DNA from: Apostichopus japonicus
Lineage: Eukaryota > Echinodermata > Holothuroidea > Aspidochirotida > Stichopodidae
Assembly (NCBI RefSeq): GCF_037975245.1
Contig: NC_092580.1
Coordinates: 2,580,501-2,640,500, forward strand
Reading direction: 5' to 3'
Length of the DNA stretch: 60,000 nt
Shown: in pieces, positions 41,252 through 51,875 of the stretch
Layout: every line of letters starts with the position of its first letter
Numbering within the stretch: position 1 is the stretch's first letter
Translations under genes and position numbers: made by a program
The notes under the pieces: generated by a model
What the model saw: only the letters and a program-made list of their open reading frames with translations
The model's database searches: none
Told to the model about the DNA's origin: nothing

Positions 41252-41533
41252 CAACTGAGATGAAAATCCTTTTGATTTTGGCTGAAATCAAAGCTGAAAT
41301 AAGGGAACTGAAGCGACAAACAGTCATAAATTCCCATCTTATACACTCCATTGAAACCTCCCACTTGGATTTGGAAGAGCTGCCAAATGACATTCACTCG
41401 ACACTTGCATCTGTTCCTTTTCTCACTGCTCTGGATGAACGTGCCCAGACTGATGTAAATGTTGAGAAACGTTTGGTAAATGTTCAAACTTTGTTCTATG
41501 TTGAAAAAACTTACATACACTATAAGCAGCTAG
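41252..41533 (+). CDS. DUF4806-like gene, exon A
   Basis: 282 nt, phase 1 at both ends (acceptor ACTATACAG, donor GTAGGT). It encodes a helical segment (MKILLILAEIKAEIRELKRQ) followed by LDLEELPNDIH and the domain opening SVPFLTALDERAQTDVNVEK, corresponding to the 'P-L-x-T-x-x-x-L-x-x-L-E' start of DUF4806. DUF4806 proteins are common, often multicopy, in invertebrates and fish. The function is unknown, and some have been linked to mobile elements. Confidence 0.6.
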
Positions 41534-42111
41534 GTAGGTTTTACTTTATGAAAATAGAACTGACCAGTACTGCATGGTTGTTGGGTACTTTACACTTCAG
41601 CTACAGACTACAGTACTGTTAAAATAGCTTACAAGCAGAAACTTTATATCAAAATTAGTGCAGAGCTGTTATCTACTATGTTAGAAAATGTAAATAGAAA
41701 AAGAAAAACATTGTAGAATATGTTTTTCAGTTCTGTTCTTTTGACTGACCTCTAGAGAGTTAGACAGGGCAATTGATTATTTTCATGAGGGGATGCATGA
41801 AGTCAATTATTTACCAATTGCCTGGAGTAGAAAATTGAATGCAAGTTTCAGTGAGAAACAGAGCATACAATTGTCAATGTGAATCAAAGTCATCTTACAT
41901 GTCTGCTTAGAATTCTTTTGAGTATGAGATGTGCTAATTTCAACTGTCGCTATCGCAAAAACAGCATATGGGAATATAATGATAAATTCATCACAGTCTT
42001 CAGGTTAGATTTCTCTATGTCATGTTAGGTATACTAATAATTGCTTCCATGAAAACTCAAAAGATCATAAATTCACAACTGCTTTCTACCAGATTTTTAC
42101 CCTGTCGTCAG

Positions 42112-42252
42112 TAGGTGGGCAGATCTTGTCTGTGGCAGTAAGGAGGATGCTGCGAGAATTAATCTTAAACGATGTAGCCATACGCGTCAACTGGACAGGA
42201 CAAGGGGAGAAGCTAGCTTTCAAGGACCTGTTCCTTTGTAAAGTTCTAGAAA
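42112..42252 (+). CDS. DUF4806-like gene, exon B
   Basis: 141 nt, phase 1 at both ends (acceptor TCGTCAG). It encodes the core of DUF4806: VGGQILSVAVRRMLRELILN then DVAIRVNWTGQGEKLAFKDL and LCKVLE, matching the pattern GG-x4-V-R-x-hydrophobic-(L)-(N)-x-A-x3-N-W-x-G-x-x-K-x-A-F. The donor (GTTTGT) is weak, and the frame would run on into the intron if it were not used. Confidence 0.65.
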
Positions 42253-42867
42253 GTTTGTACAATTCATTGAATATCTGCTTACTTTACATCATGTACGATA
42301 GTCTTGTTAAGACCCTAACCTGTAGCCTAGTGCACCTTCCTTTGCACATCTATTTCCCTAACTATTATGCTGTACTGTCCAGAGAACGTACCCGGCAACG
42401 CTTGCAATTGATAACGGACAGATCCTCGGGCATGAAAAATTCAGTGGACAAGCACATTCGTGATAGGCATAGATGGACTCTGATGCATGTATTGTATGCA
42501 CACGAGCAAAGAATATTACACACATCTTGACCAAATAATACATATATGCTAAAAAATAGCCTGCCTGTTGTTCCTTATAATGATATTCCTTTCAGATAAA
42601 GCTATTAGTTGAAAATTGTATCTTCAGATATCCCTGGCGGAGACTTCAAATTCTTTCTCAAATGGCAATGAAATTGTCATACATAGTTTTAACATGGCTT
42701 ACTAACTGAAAAATTATAAGAATAAGGCACCCTGTTACCCTGTCTATGAGCAGGCCTTTATTGACAGTTGTGAATATCATATTGCTGAATATTTTTATAA
42801 ATATATATATGTTTGGCAAAGTATTCAATATAATTTGTTTAGAAATGGTCTGCTGGATTGGTACAAA

Positions 42868-43117
42868 TTAAATAAATGCTGTATTGGCCCCAAATATGCC
42901 AGATTTTATATATGGTCACCTTGAACAAAATATTTAGAATGCTTTTACTAACCACCCTGAAAAGAAATTTACCTCACTGAGGCATTCAGTCATCTTATGT
43001 GCTCATGTACTATGTGTAAGAACCATTTAGGAAGTAAAGAATTCCAGCAAAGTACTTTTTTGAACTTCTCACAATTATAGCATGCTATAATTTGGGGCCA
43101 ATACAGGATACCTTTAA
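42868..43117 (+). mobile_element. TTAA MITE, copy 2
   Basis: 250 bp including a TTAA at each end. Inverted ends begin TTAAATAAATGCTGTATTGG on the left, and the inverted right end reads TTAAAGGTATCCTGTATTGG. The TTAA target points to piggyBac- or Kolobok-type mobilisation. It lies in the intron between exons B and C. Confidence 0.75.
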
Positions 43118-43394
43118 GCCCGCAAGTGAATTGACGCACATGCTCGCTGGTATGTATAGGGAACTGCAGAACGGGGAGTGAAACTCATGGCCAACACATT
43201 CAGGAAAACTACCTGTAATTTGCTGGGTTATATGGTTGGAGTTCATATTAAAAGGAGCCTGAGGAGGCAGTTTTCATGTCCTCTAAGATAGGAACAAATG
43301 ATTGCATCAATGTGAAGAACTAATTACCTGCATATTCTTCCAATGTAAGGAATTGAAAGCTTTTCTTTTCACATTTTTCGTTTTTCAACTGTAG

Positions 43395-43552
43395 AAACCA
43401 TTAAGAAGAACCAACACACTTCTAATTCCATGGCAGTGGAAGTTCAAAGGGAAGTGGTGAGATTCTTCAAAGGAGCCTCTGATAAAGAAGGAGGTCTCAA
43501 GGCAAGGCAACAACACCGCATTGAGGTTCAGTTTGGCACCAAAGAGAAGTAA
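43395..43552 (+). CDS. DUF4806-like gene, last coding exon
   Basis: Opens in phase 1 after acceptor AACTGTAG and ends with TAA at 43550-43552. It encodes a helical, charged tail: KKNQHTSNSMAVEVQREVV then RFFKGASDKEGGLKARQQHR, consistent with the C-terminal helix that follows the DUF4806 core. Confidence 0.55.
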
Positions 43553-44745
43553 GAATCTCTCGTTATTGCTGTCCTTCGGCAGTACCAGGCTTTTATTTCT
43601 GCAGATATATGGTGTTGTTATACTCTGCATAGTTTCTTATATTGCAGTATCTATTAATGTTCCTTACATCAGTTACAGCTAAAAATGATATCATTAACAT
43701 CGTGCAATTGAGATATCAATTATTGCAGTTTGTAGTGTGATCTGCAAATGCATGCTTACCAACATGGTCATATATTTTATCTTATTCTTGTAGTAGTATG
43801 TTACATTTTACATGGTCAAGATTTATCACCAGCTTTCAAATTATTGCATATACTATACCTAGTACCCTCTATGATACTTTATGTAAGAATGTAGGATGAA
43901 GTTGTTATACTGAGTCATTATATTTCCTAAAAAGAAATACTCTTTAGTGAGAGGGAAACACTTTCCACACAGTCGTATTGTTGAACGAAACTATATAACT
44001 CATTTTAAACATACTTTCAGCTGTAACATGGGAAAGAGCTATTTTGGTGCTCATTTTGATATTCATATTTGTTGTGATTCATGTGGCAGGTATTCGTACT
44101 TACATTGTGTCCGTGTTGATGTAATTTATATTTCATGGATTCATGACTATAGTCCAATAGAAAGCTATTTCAGATTGGAAAATGCGTTATTCTAGTGCAT
44201 AGCAAATTGTCTGTGGTGATCACTGACATGACAAATTGTGAGGGTGCTAATTCACGTGCTATACTTTCCTTTCATTTTATATGCATAAATTCAATGGGTT
44301 TGAACCAGTGTTCTAATCTTGTGAATGGAGATGTATTCCCACTCAAGATTTAGTGGTCCGTTAAATATCGACGGCTCATGGATTGATCATGATGAATAGT
44401 CATGGGATGGTTATTTGCATTATTAGTTTATATATTAGTTGTCAAAATCCTTAATAATGGATACAAAGGGGGTATTCTAGTGCCCATGCATCTTTGTATT
44501 CCCAATATTTTACTCTCATGTTTTGGGGGGTGCATGGACAAATAACTAAAGTTATTCACACGACCAATCCTTCTGACTGTGTGACATAAACATGTATCTG
44601 TTCTCAGGTATTTATTACAAGCACTAATATCATGTTTTATTGCTGTACATGTTAATTCTAACCCTGTTCTCATGTTTATTTCATTTTACATATTTCAGAG
44701 GCTGTTTTTCCTTGGTTAGTGTATTGACAGTAACTATACTCCCAG
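43553..44745. other. No gene seen
   Basis: AT-rich intergenic sequence between the DUF4806-like gene and the decayed Ig exons. Frames at 43947-44195 and 44428-44673 have no recognisable content. Confidence 0.4.
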
Positions 44746-44977
44746 GTGTCGCTCTTATTGCTGTAACAGATTCTAATCGACAGTCTTTCTCATGCTGTCT
44801 TCCTTCCTATCGACCAGCAGATATTGGATATGAAAATGTTTATGGCAATTTATGGCAATGTCACCAACTCGATGACTGCTCTCTTGCACATAGAATCTTT
44901 CAACGGACAGAATGAAGGAATTTACACTATACAATCGGGGAAAGGAAGCATAATCTCATATGAAGTAAACCTGCTAC
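44746..44977 (+). pseudogene. Decayed Ig exon paralogous to receptor Ig domain 1
   Basis: Acceptor ACTCCCAG and donor GTGAGT are kept in the same phase as the receptor exon at 25115-25408. Recognisable: QSFSC, RPADIGYENVYGN (the receptor has PEEIGFKNVRG), and LLHIESFNGQNEG then IYT. Three lesions are visible: loss of about 30 codons around the core tryptophan, a 10-bp tandem duplication (tttatggcaa twice near 44840) that shifts the frame, and replacement of the F-strand cysteine (NYTC in the receptor, IYTI here). Confidence 0.75.
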
Positions 44978-46317
44978 GTGAGTTAATTAAATTGTAGAAC
45001 TAAAGTTGTACAATGTATTATAAATTGCGTAATGGTTTTGTTGTACTGTCCGTTAAAACAACAAGTTATTTTAAATCGGGCTGTATTTCCGTACAACTTG
45101 GTATGCCCTTCAGATTATTTCTCAAATGGACTGTTCCAACATGGTAAGCTACGAAGACCTAGAGAGGACATAGTAAAAAAAAAAATTATTACGTACGTAC
45201 GTAATATTTATTACGTACGTACGTGATAATTTTACGTTCTATACAAAAGATAGTAAGAAGTGGCGGTACGTATATACTGTAACACATTTGTCTACATGCA
45301 AGAAGTCAGAAGTCAAGCTTATGCTATAGAATAGTTAACTCAAAAATGCCGGAGACAGACAAGGTACGTACGTTCGACTAACAGTAACACCACGGGTATG
45401 CCTGTACTTAAGCCGCCACAATTTTGTGCTGGAACTCATTCCCGGATCATTAGTCCTAGGCTCAATTAATGCATAAATAGGTCTGGCGTAAGTTAGACCT
45501 AGGCCTCACGCCTAAGCTTCTGTTCATTGAATCTCACGTGGATAGGTCATGGGCTAGGCCAGTGATAAGGCCTGTGTAGTGTCTATTGCCGCTGTCGATC
45601 CAAGATGATGTTACGGCAACTCCCCAGCCTATGCACATCTAGCCAGGGTAATACTAATAGCTGGGCGAACGATATAACAAGGTATTTGTTAGAACAACTC
45701 CCTGATTGAACTCACATTTTATAGGCTAGGTAAGGGTAGGACAGGACTACCCTACACTACAGATAATTGTTTGAGGTTTATTTTTAGCCTTGAAATTGAT
45801 TTTAAAAGTATAAAAGTGGAATTGTATGTTGATAATCATATTGTGTAGCCCTCCTGTATCAACAGCTAGCCCATTTATTATAATAACTACCATGTCAAAT
45901 TCAATTCAATTAAGGTTAGTTGCTAATATCACTATACATGGTATCAGCTAGTATTAGTATAAGGTTAGCCGACTTTACACACAAACCTAACCTAACAGGT
46001 TACTAAACGTCAAAGGAGCCTTAAAAACCACATAAAATGCCCTGTGGAAAACAAACCCATACAGAAATAAGACTGAACAACTCAGAGAATTATTCCAAGA
46101 TTAAATTAGGGTTAGGTTTTCAAAAAGCATGGCACAAACTATTAGACTGAAGAAAGCGATTAATCTTCTTTTCATTCTAGTTCGTTAACACACCATTTAA
46201 TACTTTAATTGTTTCATTCCTTTCCTAGATTGGTACAAACTGGAAGAGGTGAAAATGAGAAATTGAGAGAGGCTACCAAGTAACACAGCTTTGCAATAGT
46301 AGAAGGATGTCTGTAGC

Positions 46318-46593
46318 TTGGATGATGCACATCAAGAATGTGATTGTAGCTGTTTTTATGAGAAACAATTTGATGTTTTGCATTTCAATCCATCTCTCAA
46401 TCAGTCCACAATTGATAATACCTGTTGGTACAACTTCAATGAAACTTGCATAGAGATGGCCTGTGATGAAGAGACATGTGGAGGTGCTCAGGAATTTTAT
46501 GTCAAAGATCATTTAGGGGTCGGTTTAGTTAATTGTTTGGAAACGCTTCTTCCTGAGTCCACGGATGGACATGTGGATGTATGCAAAACGTGA
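46318..46593 (+). other. Cysteine-rich frame inside the transposon, unassigned
   Basis: An open frame of about 90 codons (first codon TTG or an internal ATG) with eight cysteines in ECDCSCFYEK, NTCWYNFNETCIEMACDEET and CGGAQEF. The spacing is suggestive of a small secreted or disulfide-rich module, but no family is recognised and no signal peptide is present. It may be a captured exon or chance. Confidence 0.25.
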
Positions 46594-47009
46594 TCATAAT
46601 TATGGTCATTCGGGGTCGGAGTATCAGAAATTACATGTTCAAGGACACTTTGGTCTATTCTTTAACTACTTAACTGTTAGCTCAAAATCTTTTCAAATTA
46701 ATCTTTCTTGTGATTATAATAAGCTTAACTTACCACTTTCTATTGGAGTTAAAATAATTTGCACAAGTATGTGAGATCCAAGGATGAGCTTATTACTAAA
46801 ACTTTAATGGTATCGTTGGAAGCCTAATTATTGTCTTGCAGATGTTCGGTTTGCCTGTGCAAAGTGGTAAAATATAATTGTAATTAAATTAAAAATATGA
46901 ATTAATTACCAATAAGTGAATAATTAAATTTAAAAAAATCAATTTGGTATTAGGTCATCCTTATCAACAACAATGTGAACAAAGATCTTCTAAGACCTTC
47001 CTATCTAGT

Positions 47010-47232
47010 TTAATGGTAGTCAGTATATGCCCCAAATTATAGCATGCTATAATGGCAATAAGTTTTCACAAAGTACCTTCCAATTGTTCTCAGACAGTTT
47101 TAAGGGACACACAAGATGACTGAATGGGAACATTTCTTCAAAGGTTGTAATAAAAACAGTTTAAGAATTCTGACCAAAGGTCACCACATTTGAATATCTA
47201 GCATATTTGGGGCTAATACAGCATACCTTTAA
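47010..47232 (-). mobile_element. TTAA MITE, copy 3 (inverted, nested)
   Basis: Left TTAATGGTAG... at 47010 and right ...ATACAGCATACCTTTAA ending 47232. Internal ATTATAGCATGCTATAAT and the inverted TTTACC-type block match copies 1 and 2 in reverse. It is nested in the 3.5 kb transposon. Confidence 0.7.
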
Positions 47233-47689
47233 AGAAAAGAAGCTACTGACACAGGGCTGAATTTTGTCGTTACAAAGGTTATAGGGAGAGAGGCTTTGAT
47301 CAAGTATTTCAAGAGACAGGTATAGGGTCCGTTTCTTGTTCTGTACTGAAAACTGTTCAAATGATTTTCAAGTTGTACCCTTGTGCAAAAGTGCTGATCA
47401 AAGTCTTGGTATCCCTGTTACATTTCACAGTTGATGTCGAGCAATCAGAGCTTCAGCATGTGACGATGGTTATGCTGTAAAAATGTCCTCAAAATTTTGA
47501 TGTCAGTATTGCATTTCTTATATTAATTCATTGTATTAATATTTAAGGAATTAATTAAATTAAATTGTGAAAGTTATGGAGATGCAAATAAAGTTAGCTA
47601 TCAGTAACATTGATGATGTTGTTTTATAATTTATGTTTTGCTTTTTCTCAATTTGAATGCATTGCAACTTAAATGGAGAATAAGGTGGC

Positions 47690-48345
47690 ATTATTAACAA
47701 GGAAAGAGGTGATTTAACCAGGAATGAGGTGGAAAATCAGTTTAATATTAACCAGGATAATGGTGACATCAACCAGGAAATGTTGTTTAATTTAACCAGA
47801 AAGGGGTGGAACATTCTGTGATATTAACCAGGATAGTATTAGCACCAACCAGGAAAAGTGTAGTAAATTTGACCAGGAAAGGTGAAATATTTCATGATAT
47901 TAACCAGGTTAGTATAAGCATCAACCAGGAAATGTTGGTTAATTTGACCAGGAAAGAGGTGGAACATTTTATGATATTAACCAGGATAGCATTAGCATCA
48001 ACCAGGAAATGTTGGTTAATATCATAAGGAATGAGGTGAATACCCATTGATAATAACCAGGACAGTATTAGCACCAACCAGGAAAAGTGTAGTAAATTTG
48101 ACCAGGAAAGGTGAAATATTTCATGATATTAACCAGGTTAGTATAAGCATCAACCAGGAAATGTTGGTTAATTTGACCAGGAAAGAGGTGGAACATTTTA
48201 TGATATTAACCAGGACAGTATTAGCATCAACCAGGAAATGTTGGTTAATATCACCATATCTGGTTATATCTACCAGGATTTTGTTAAAATCTCATTCACC
48301 AGGCAACTATTTCACCAGGAACTAGTGAAATTTCACCAAGTTGTT
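47690..48345 (+). repeat. AACCAGGAAA minisatellite with 229-bp higher-order unit
   Basis: More than 20 copies of an AACCAGGA-type core spaced about 25-35 bases apart. A block starting near 47831 is repeated almost exactly from 48060 (offset about 229 bases), so the array has a higher-order period. The lysine/asparagine-rich frames here are artefacts. Confidence 0.85.
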
Positions 48346-48394
48346 TTTAGAGTGTAGGCCTATATGTAGGCCTACATTCGTTATAATTATTAAA

Positions 48395-48600
48395 TACGTA
48401 CGTGATAATCACTACATAAGTACGTAGTAATTATTGCGTACGTACGTAATAACACTACGTACGTACGTAGTAATTATCACGTACGTACGTAAAACGTATC
48501 ACGTACGTACGTGATATTATTACGTACGTACGTAGTATTATCACGTACGTACGTGATAATTAGTACGTACGTACGTAGTATTATTACGTACGTACGTAAT
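48395..48600. repeat. Array of TACGTACGTACGTA palindromes
   Basis: About eight 12-14-bp self-complementary ACGTACGTACGT cores separated by ATTATYA spacers, at the right subterminal region of the transposon. Two similar cores lie near 45188-45225 at its left end. Confidence 0.85.
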
Positions 48601-49139
48601 AAAAAAAATTTTAACCATGTCCTCTCTAGATCTTCGTAGTAAGCCAATGTAAAGTTACGTACAAATGCAACAAGGATAGCATTGTCATTTGGTGATATAT
48701 TGCGTCTTTGACGTATGTCTTGTCTCATTTTTTGTCAGCGCAATTGTTCCACAGCTATGTTACCCTGTCTAGTTATCACTCATTAGAGTTATATCTGTAT
48801 CATTCTGCTCATTCAACTTGTATTATATTTTTTCTTCTTTACCAGAGGGTCTACAGATACTCTGTTAAGCCAATTCAGGCTTTATAGAAGACTTCCTTTC
48901 ACATTGTAATTGCTTGGTGATAAAACAAATAAATAAACAAACAAATATATGATGAATCATAGGGGAATATCATTTGGACCGAACCAGTGAGTTCTATTGA
49001 CCCTTTCTATTGTGAGAAGAAGAGAATAAAGGGTGGGCTGCAACAACAACAGTTCCTCTTGATGTTACTAGATTTGCCATCAAGTTTAATGTTTGATCAA
49101 CTTTCATTTCATCAGTTTTATCCACTCTATTCTATACAG

Positions 49140-49419
49140 GTAACGAGAGTCATAAAGAAAGCAAGCAAGTGATTCCGGGAAGCTGATACCTCTGTAAAAT
49201 ATGGCAACTGCAAGAACTTTTCTCTCAGCCCGATTTGGTGGTCTGATGAGGATATCATGTCTGGTGACTTATTTGGACCGGTGGTTATAGGCCTTGACAA
49301 TGCTCATGTTGACTGCTTGACGTCCATCCTGCATGTGGAATCATTTAATAAGCAAAACGAAGGACACTTCATATGTGTCGTCGAGAAGAAAGACGCCGAC
49401 TACTACCTGAAGAGTACAC
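49140..49419 (+). pseudogene. Decayed Ig exon paralogous to receptor Ig domain 2
   Basis: Acceptor TATACAG and donor GTAAGA are retained. The length is 280 nt, one more than a multiple of three, while its receptor counterpart (25820-26101) is 282. A single extra base in GGGAAGCTGA near 49180 accounts for the shift. Downstream the frame is intact: SPIWWSDEDIMSGD, VVIGLDNAHVDCLTSILHVE, SFNKQNEGHFICVVEKKDAD. Core tryptophan and F-strand cysteine are kept. This is a recent pseudogene, or a working exon if the extra base is an assembly error. Confidence 0.7.
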
Positions 49420-51740
49420 GTAAGAATAATCTCTCATGTTAGCAAAAAATGCAATACCATCGACACAGTGTGTCAGAAATTCCAGATTGCTCTTGAATAC
49501 TATATACTGTTATATGCAAGACAATAATTAGGTTGGGCAATTAAAGCACATAGTAACCTAGGTCAAAGTCATTTGAGGTCAACAGATATCAAAGTGGCAA
49601 AAAAACTGTAAACATGATAACTAAAAAAACAGTGCTGCTAGGTAGTTCATATGTGGTTTGTAGGTTTTGCCTGGTGATTGTAGGGATTGAAACTGGTTGA
49701 TGTCAAAGGTCATTTGAGGTCAACAGAGCTCAGAATTTGTAAAACCTTGTGAAAATGACTACCTTTAAAGTAAGGGTTAGATAATAATCAAAGTCAAAGT
49801 CTTAAAATTTTGTTAGCATGCACTCAGTACTCAAAAAGTGCATCTTTGCTCGTTCTAGGTTAATATTGGTCAGAAGACCGATAGGTAGGTCGACATTATT
49901 GCAAGAATCTTGCTGATAAGTAATGACAGTCAATGCATAAGAATCTTGTTTGTAGTGCTACTGTTTAATGTTCTCATACAAAATTGGCAAGGAATCACTT
50001 AGCCAACTGGCTTTCTGGTTGAAGAAATTAATCACTGGAAGCTGAATTTGAAAGTCGTCAATCACAAGAAACCTTGGACAGTTTCTTGGTTTCTAGTTGA
50101 CATTGAAATATGTAAAAAAAAGAAACTTGATATTTCAAAACTCAACCTCACTTCACAACAAGATGAAAGATAATGTGAAATCTGAAGGAAAGTGAGTGCT
50201 TTCATCAATAAAGTTGTGCAAGGCAATCTACGATGTGGATATGGTTTCCTGAAACATCTGAATTTGTGTCCTGTTTCTTTGATCTGCTGGTCAGCATACA
50301 CCTATGTGGTTTGTCATAATTTCACATAAAGTGTTATACATATTTAGCTGTGTAAATTGTTGATACACAAAACTTCTTGTGTTATGATTGTTACCATGCT
50401 CAGAATCTACACAGCCTTGCCAGAACAGGAGAACAGCAAGTGTGAATTTAATCCTTTTCAGAAAATGTTTCTTAAGTTATTGGAATAATCGGTACTATAA
50501 TCAGTAAAATGTTAAGCTAAATATTTCACTGAAGACAGTATTTTAAGTGATGAAGCTAAGTATTGATTTCAAGAGGTGATTTTGTGCTCATTCATGACAT
50601 GCCCTCACTTTCCATTTCTTGCAGTTCCTATCCGCACAGTCATTGATTAAGGATCTCCTTGCTCCTGCATATAAACATTAACTAGTAAGTACTGCTGCTG
50701 TGATGATGATGTCATATGTAATACAAATAACAAATAGCCTTTACCTTATAGGCCCCATCATCAAATGAACTTTTCCCTGAAAGTGGATCCTCACCAAAAT
50801 ATATAAATAAGTTATGTAGCACAATAGCTACACATTAAAAATAATCAAAAGGCATTTCCTGACCTGTCCCTTACCCTTAATTTATATACTGTATTGATTT
50901 GTTGCTACAGTGTGCATTCCTGACCTGCCCTTGCCCTTAACAACATTAATATACTGTATTGATTTGTTACTATAGTGTGCATTCATAATAACAACATTAA
51001 TATGCTGTATTGATTTGTTACTACAGTGTGCATTCATAATACTTAACTCTATACCTGTCCATACTTGTCTCCCTCCTAGCAACTCTCTCCTAGATTTGCT
51101 GCATTACTTGTCTGTTGTACCACAAGGAATTCATACCACACTTACCTGCCTCCTCACAACAACTGCATTCTCTAACATGTCTAACATGTCTAGGTCAATA
51201 AAGTATTTATATAAAGCTGGTTCTTGTAAGTGCAAGTATCCTGAGCTGGTAACAATAGTCTAAAGTTGTTTGCCATCTACCATATAAGTCTGGAAGGTTT
51301 CACTAAGGCAGATGGCTTTCTGGTTTAATTCAAATTTGAAAGTGATAGTCTTTATTTTGTTGTTGATAGAAAAGGAAAGAAAAGACATAGAAATAATTAA
51401 TTGTTAAATTTTTCCTTTAAGAAAAAGTGAAAAGACAAAACCAAGAAATATGAATAATTTTCTTTACATTACCTGTCCATTAGTATCAGAACAAAATATT
51501 TCACACTTATTGTGTTTATAGATGTTATGGTTAGCTTGCTGAACTATGAGATTGGAGGAATTTGGATGGTTTTTTCAACTTCGCACTAAATTAGAAAATG
51601 TGTCCACAGTGTGCATTCACATGTATTGTGACTGTACTGCAAGATGTCATCAATGTGACAATGTAGGAAATAACCTTCCTTCTCTGGTTTCAAACTTGTT
51701 TAATATTTGTGTTTCTTTTGCTTCATCAAGTTTTTTACAG
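49420..51740. other. Intergenic or intron with AGGTCA-rich repeat and a minisatellite
   Basis: 49555-49760 carries repeated AGGTCA half-sites (aaggtcatttgaggtcaaca). A tandem repeat occupies 50885-51042. No exon recognised. Confidence 0.45.
50885..51042 (+). repeat. Three tandem units of about 58-60 bp
   Basis: Each unit has TATACTGTATTGATTTGTTR, CTACAG or CTATAG, then TGTGCATTC. Units start near 50886, 50950 and 51001. Confidence 0.75.
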
Positions 51741-51875
51741 GATCAAATTGTCTGGTTGCTGGATATGTCTTACAAAAACCAACGTAACCCAATTCCCGGA
51801 AGTCTCTGGTGCAAGATCCAGGCTAACTGACATTTTACAAAATCTGGTAGAGAAAGCAGAAAAAGCTGATGAAAG
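51741..51875 (+). CDS. Exon of an unidentified plus-strand gene (coiled-coil-like)
   Basis: 135 nt after a strong acceptor (TTTTTTACAG), ending at donor GTAAAA, phase 2 at both ends. It encodes GCWICLTKTNVTQF then EVSGARSRLTDILQNLVEKA and EKADER. The second half is amphipathic and predicted helical; the CWIC pair could be half of a zinc site. It joins in frame to the exon at 53731. No family recognised. Confidence 0.5.

Larger units (their letters stand above)
45149..48639. mobile_element. 3.5 kb DNA transposon with TACGTACGTACGTA arrays
   Basis: Inverted ends begin CTACGAAGACCTAGAGAGGA at 45149 and, on the right, end TCCTCTCTAGATCTTCGTAG at 48639. The similarity continues for about 58 bases through an A/T run and an ATTACGTACGTACGTAAT palindrome. 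TAAG flanks both ends (45145-45148 and 48640-48643), a candidate 4-bp target duplication. The interior holds a Cys-rich frame (46318-46593), a TTAA MITE, an AACCAGGAAA minisatellite and the right-hand palindrome array. No transposase is recognised. It sits in the intron between the two decayed Ig exons and explains that intron's length. The superfamily is not assigned. Confidence 0.65.

Noticed and set aside
47806-48325. Plus-strand frames with repeated NLTRKEVEHFMILTR
   Set aside because: Product of the AACCAGGAAA minisatellite.
48395-48600. CRISPR-like array of palindromes
   Set aside because: The repeats are short ACGT palindromes with near-identical A/T spacers in an animal transposon; no unique spacers or cas genes.
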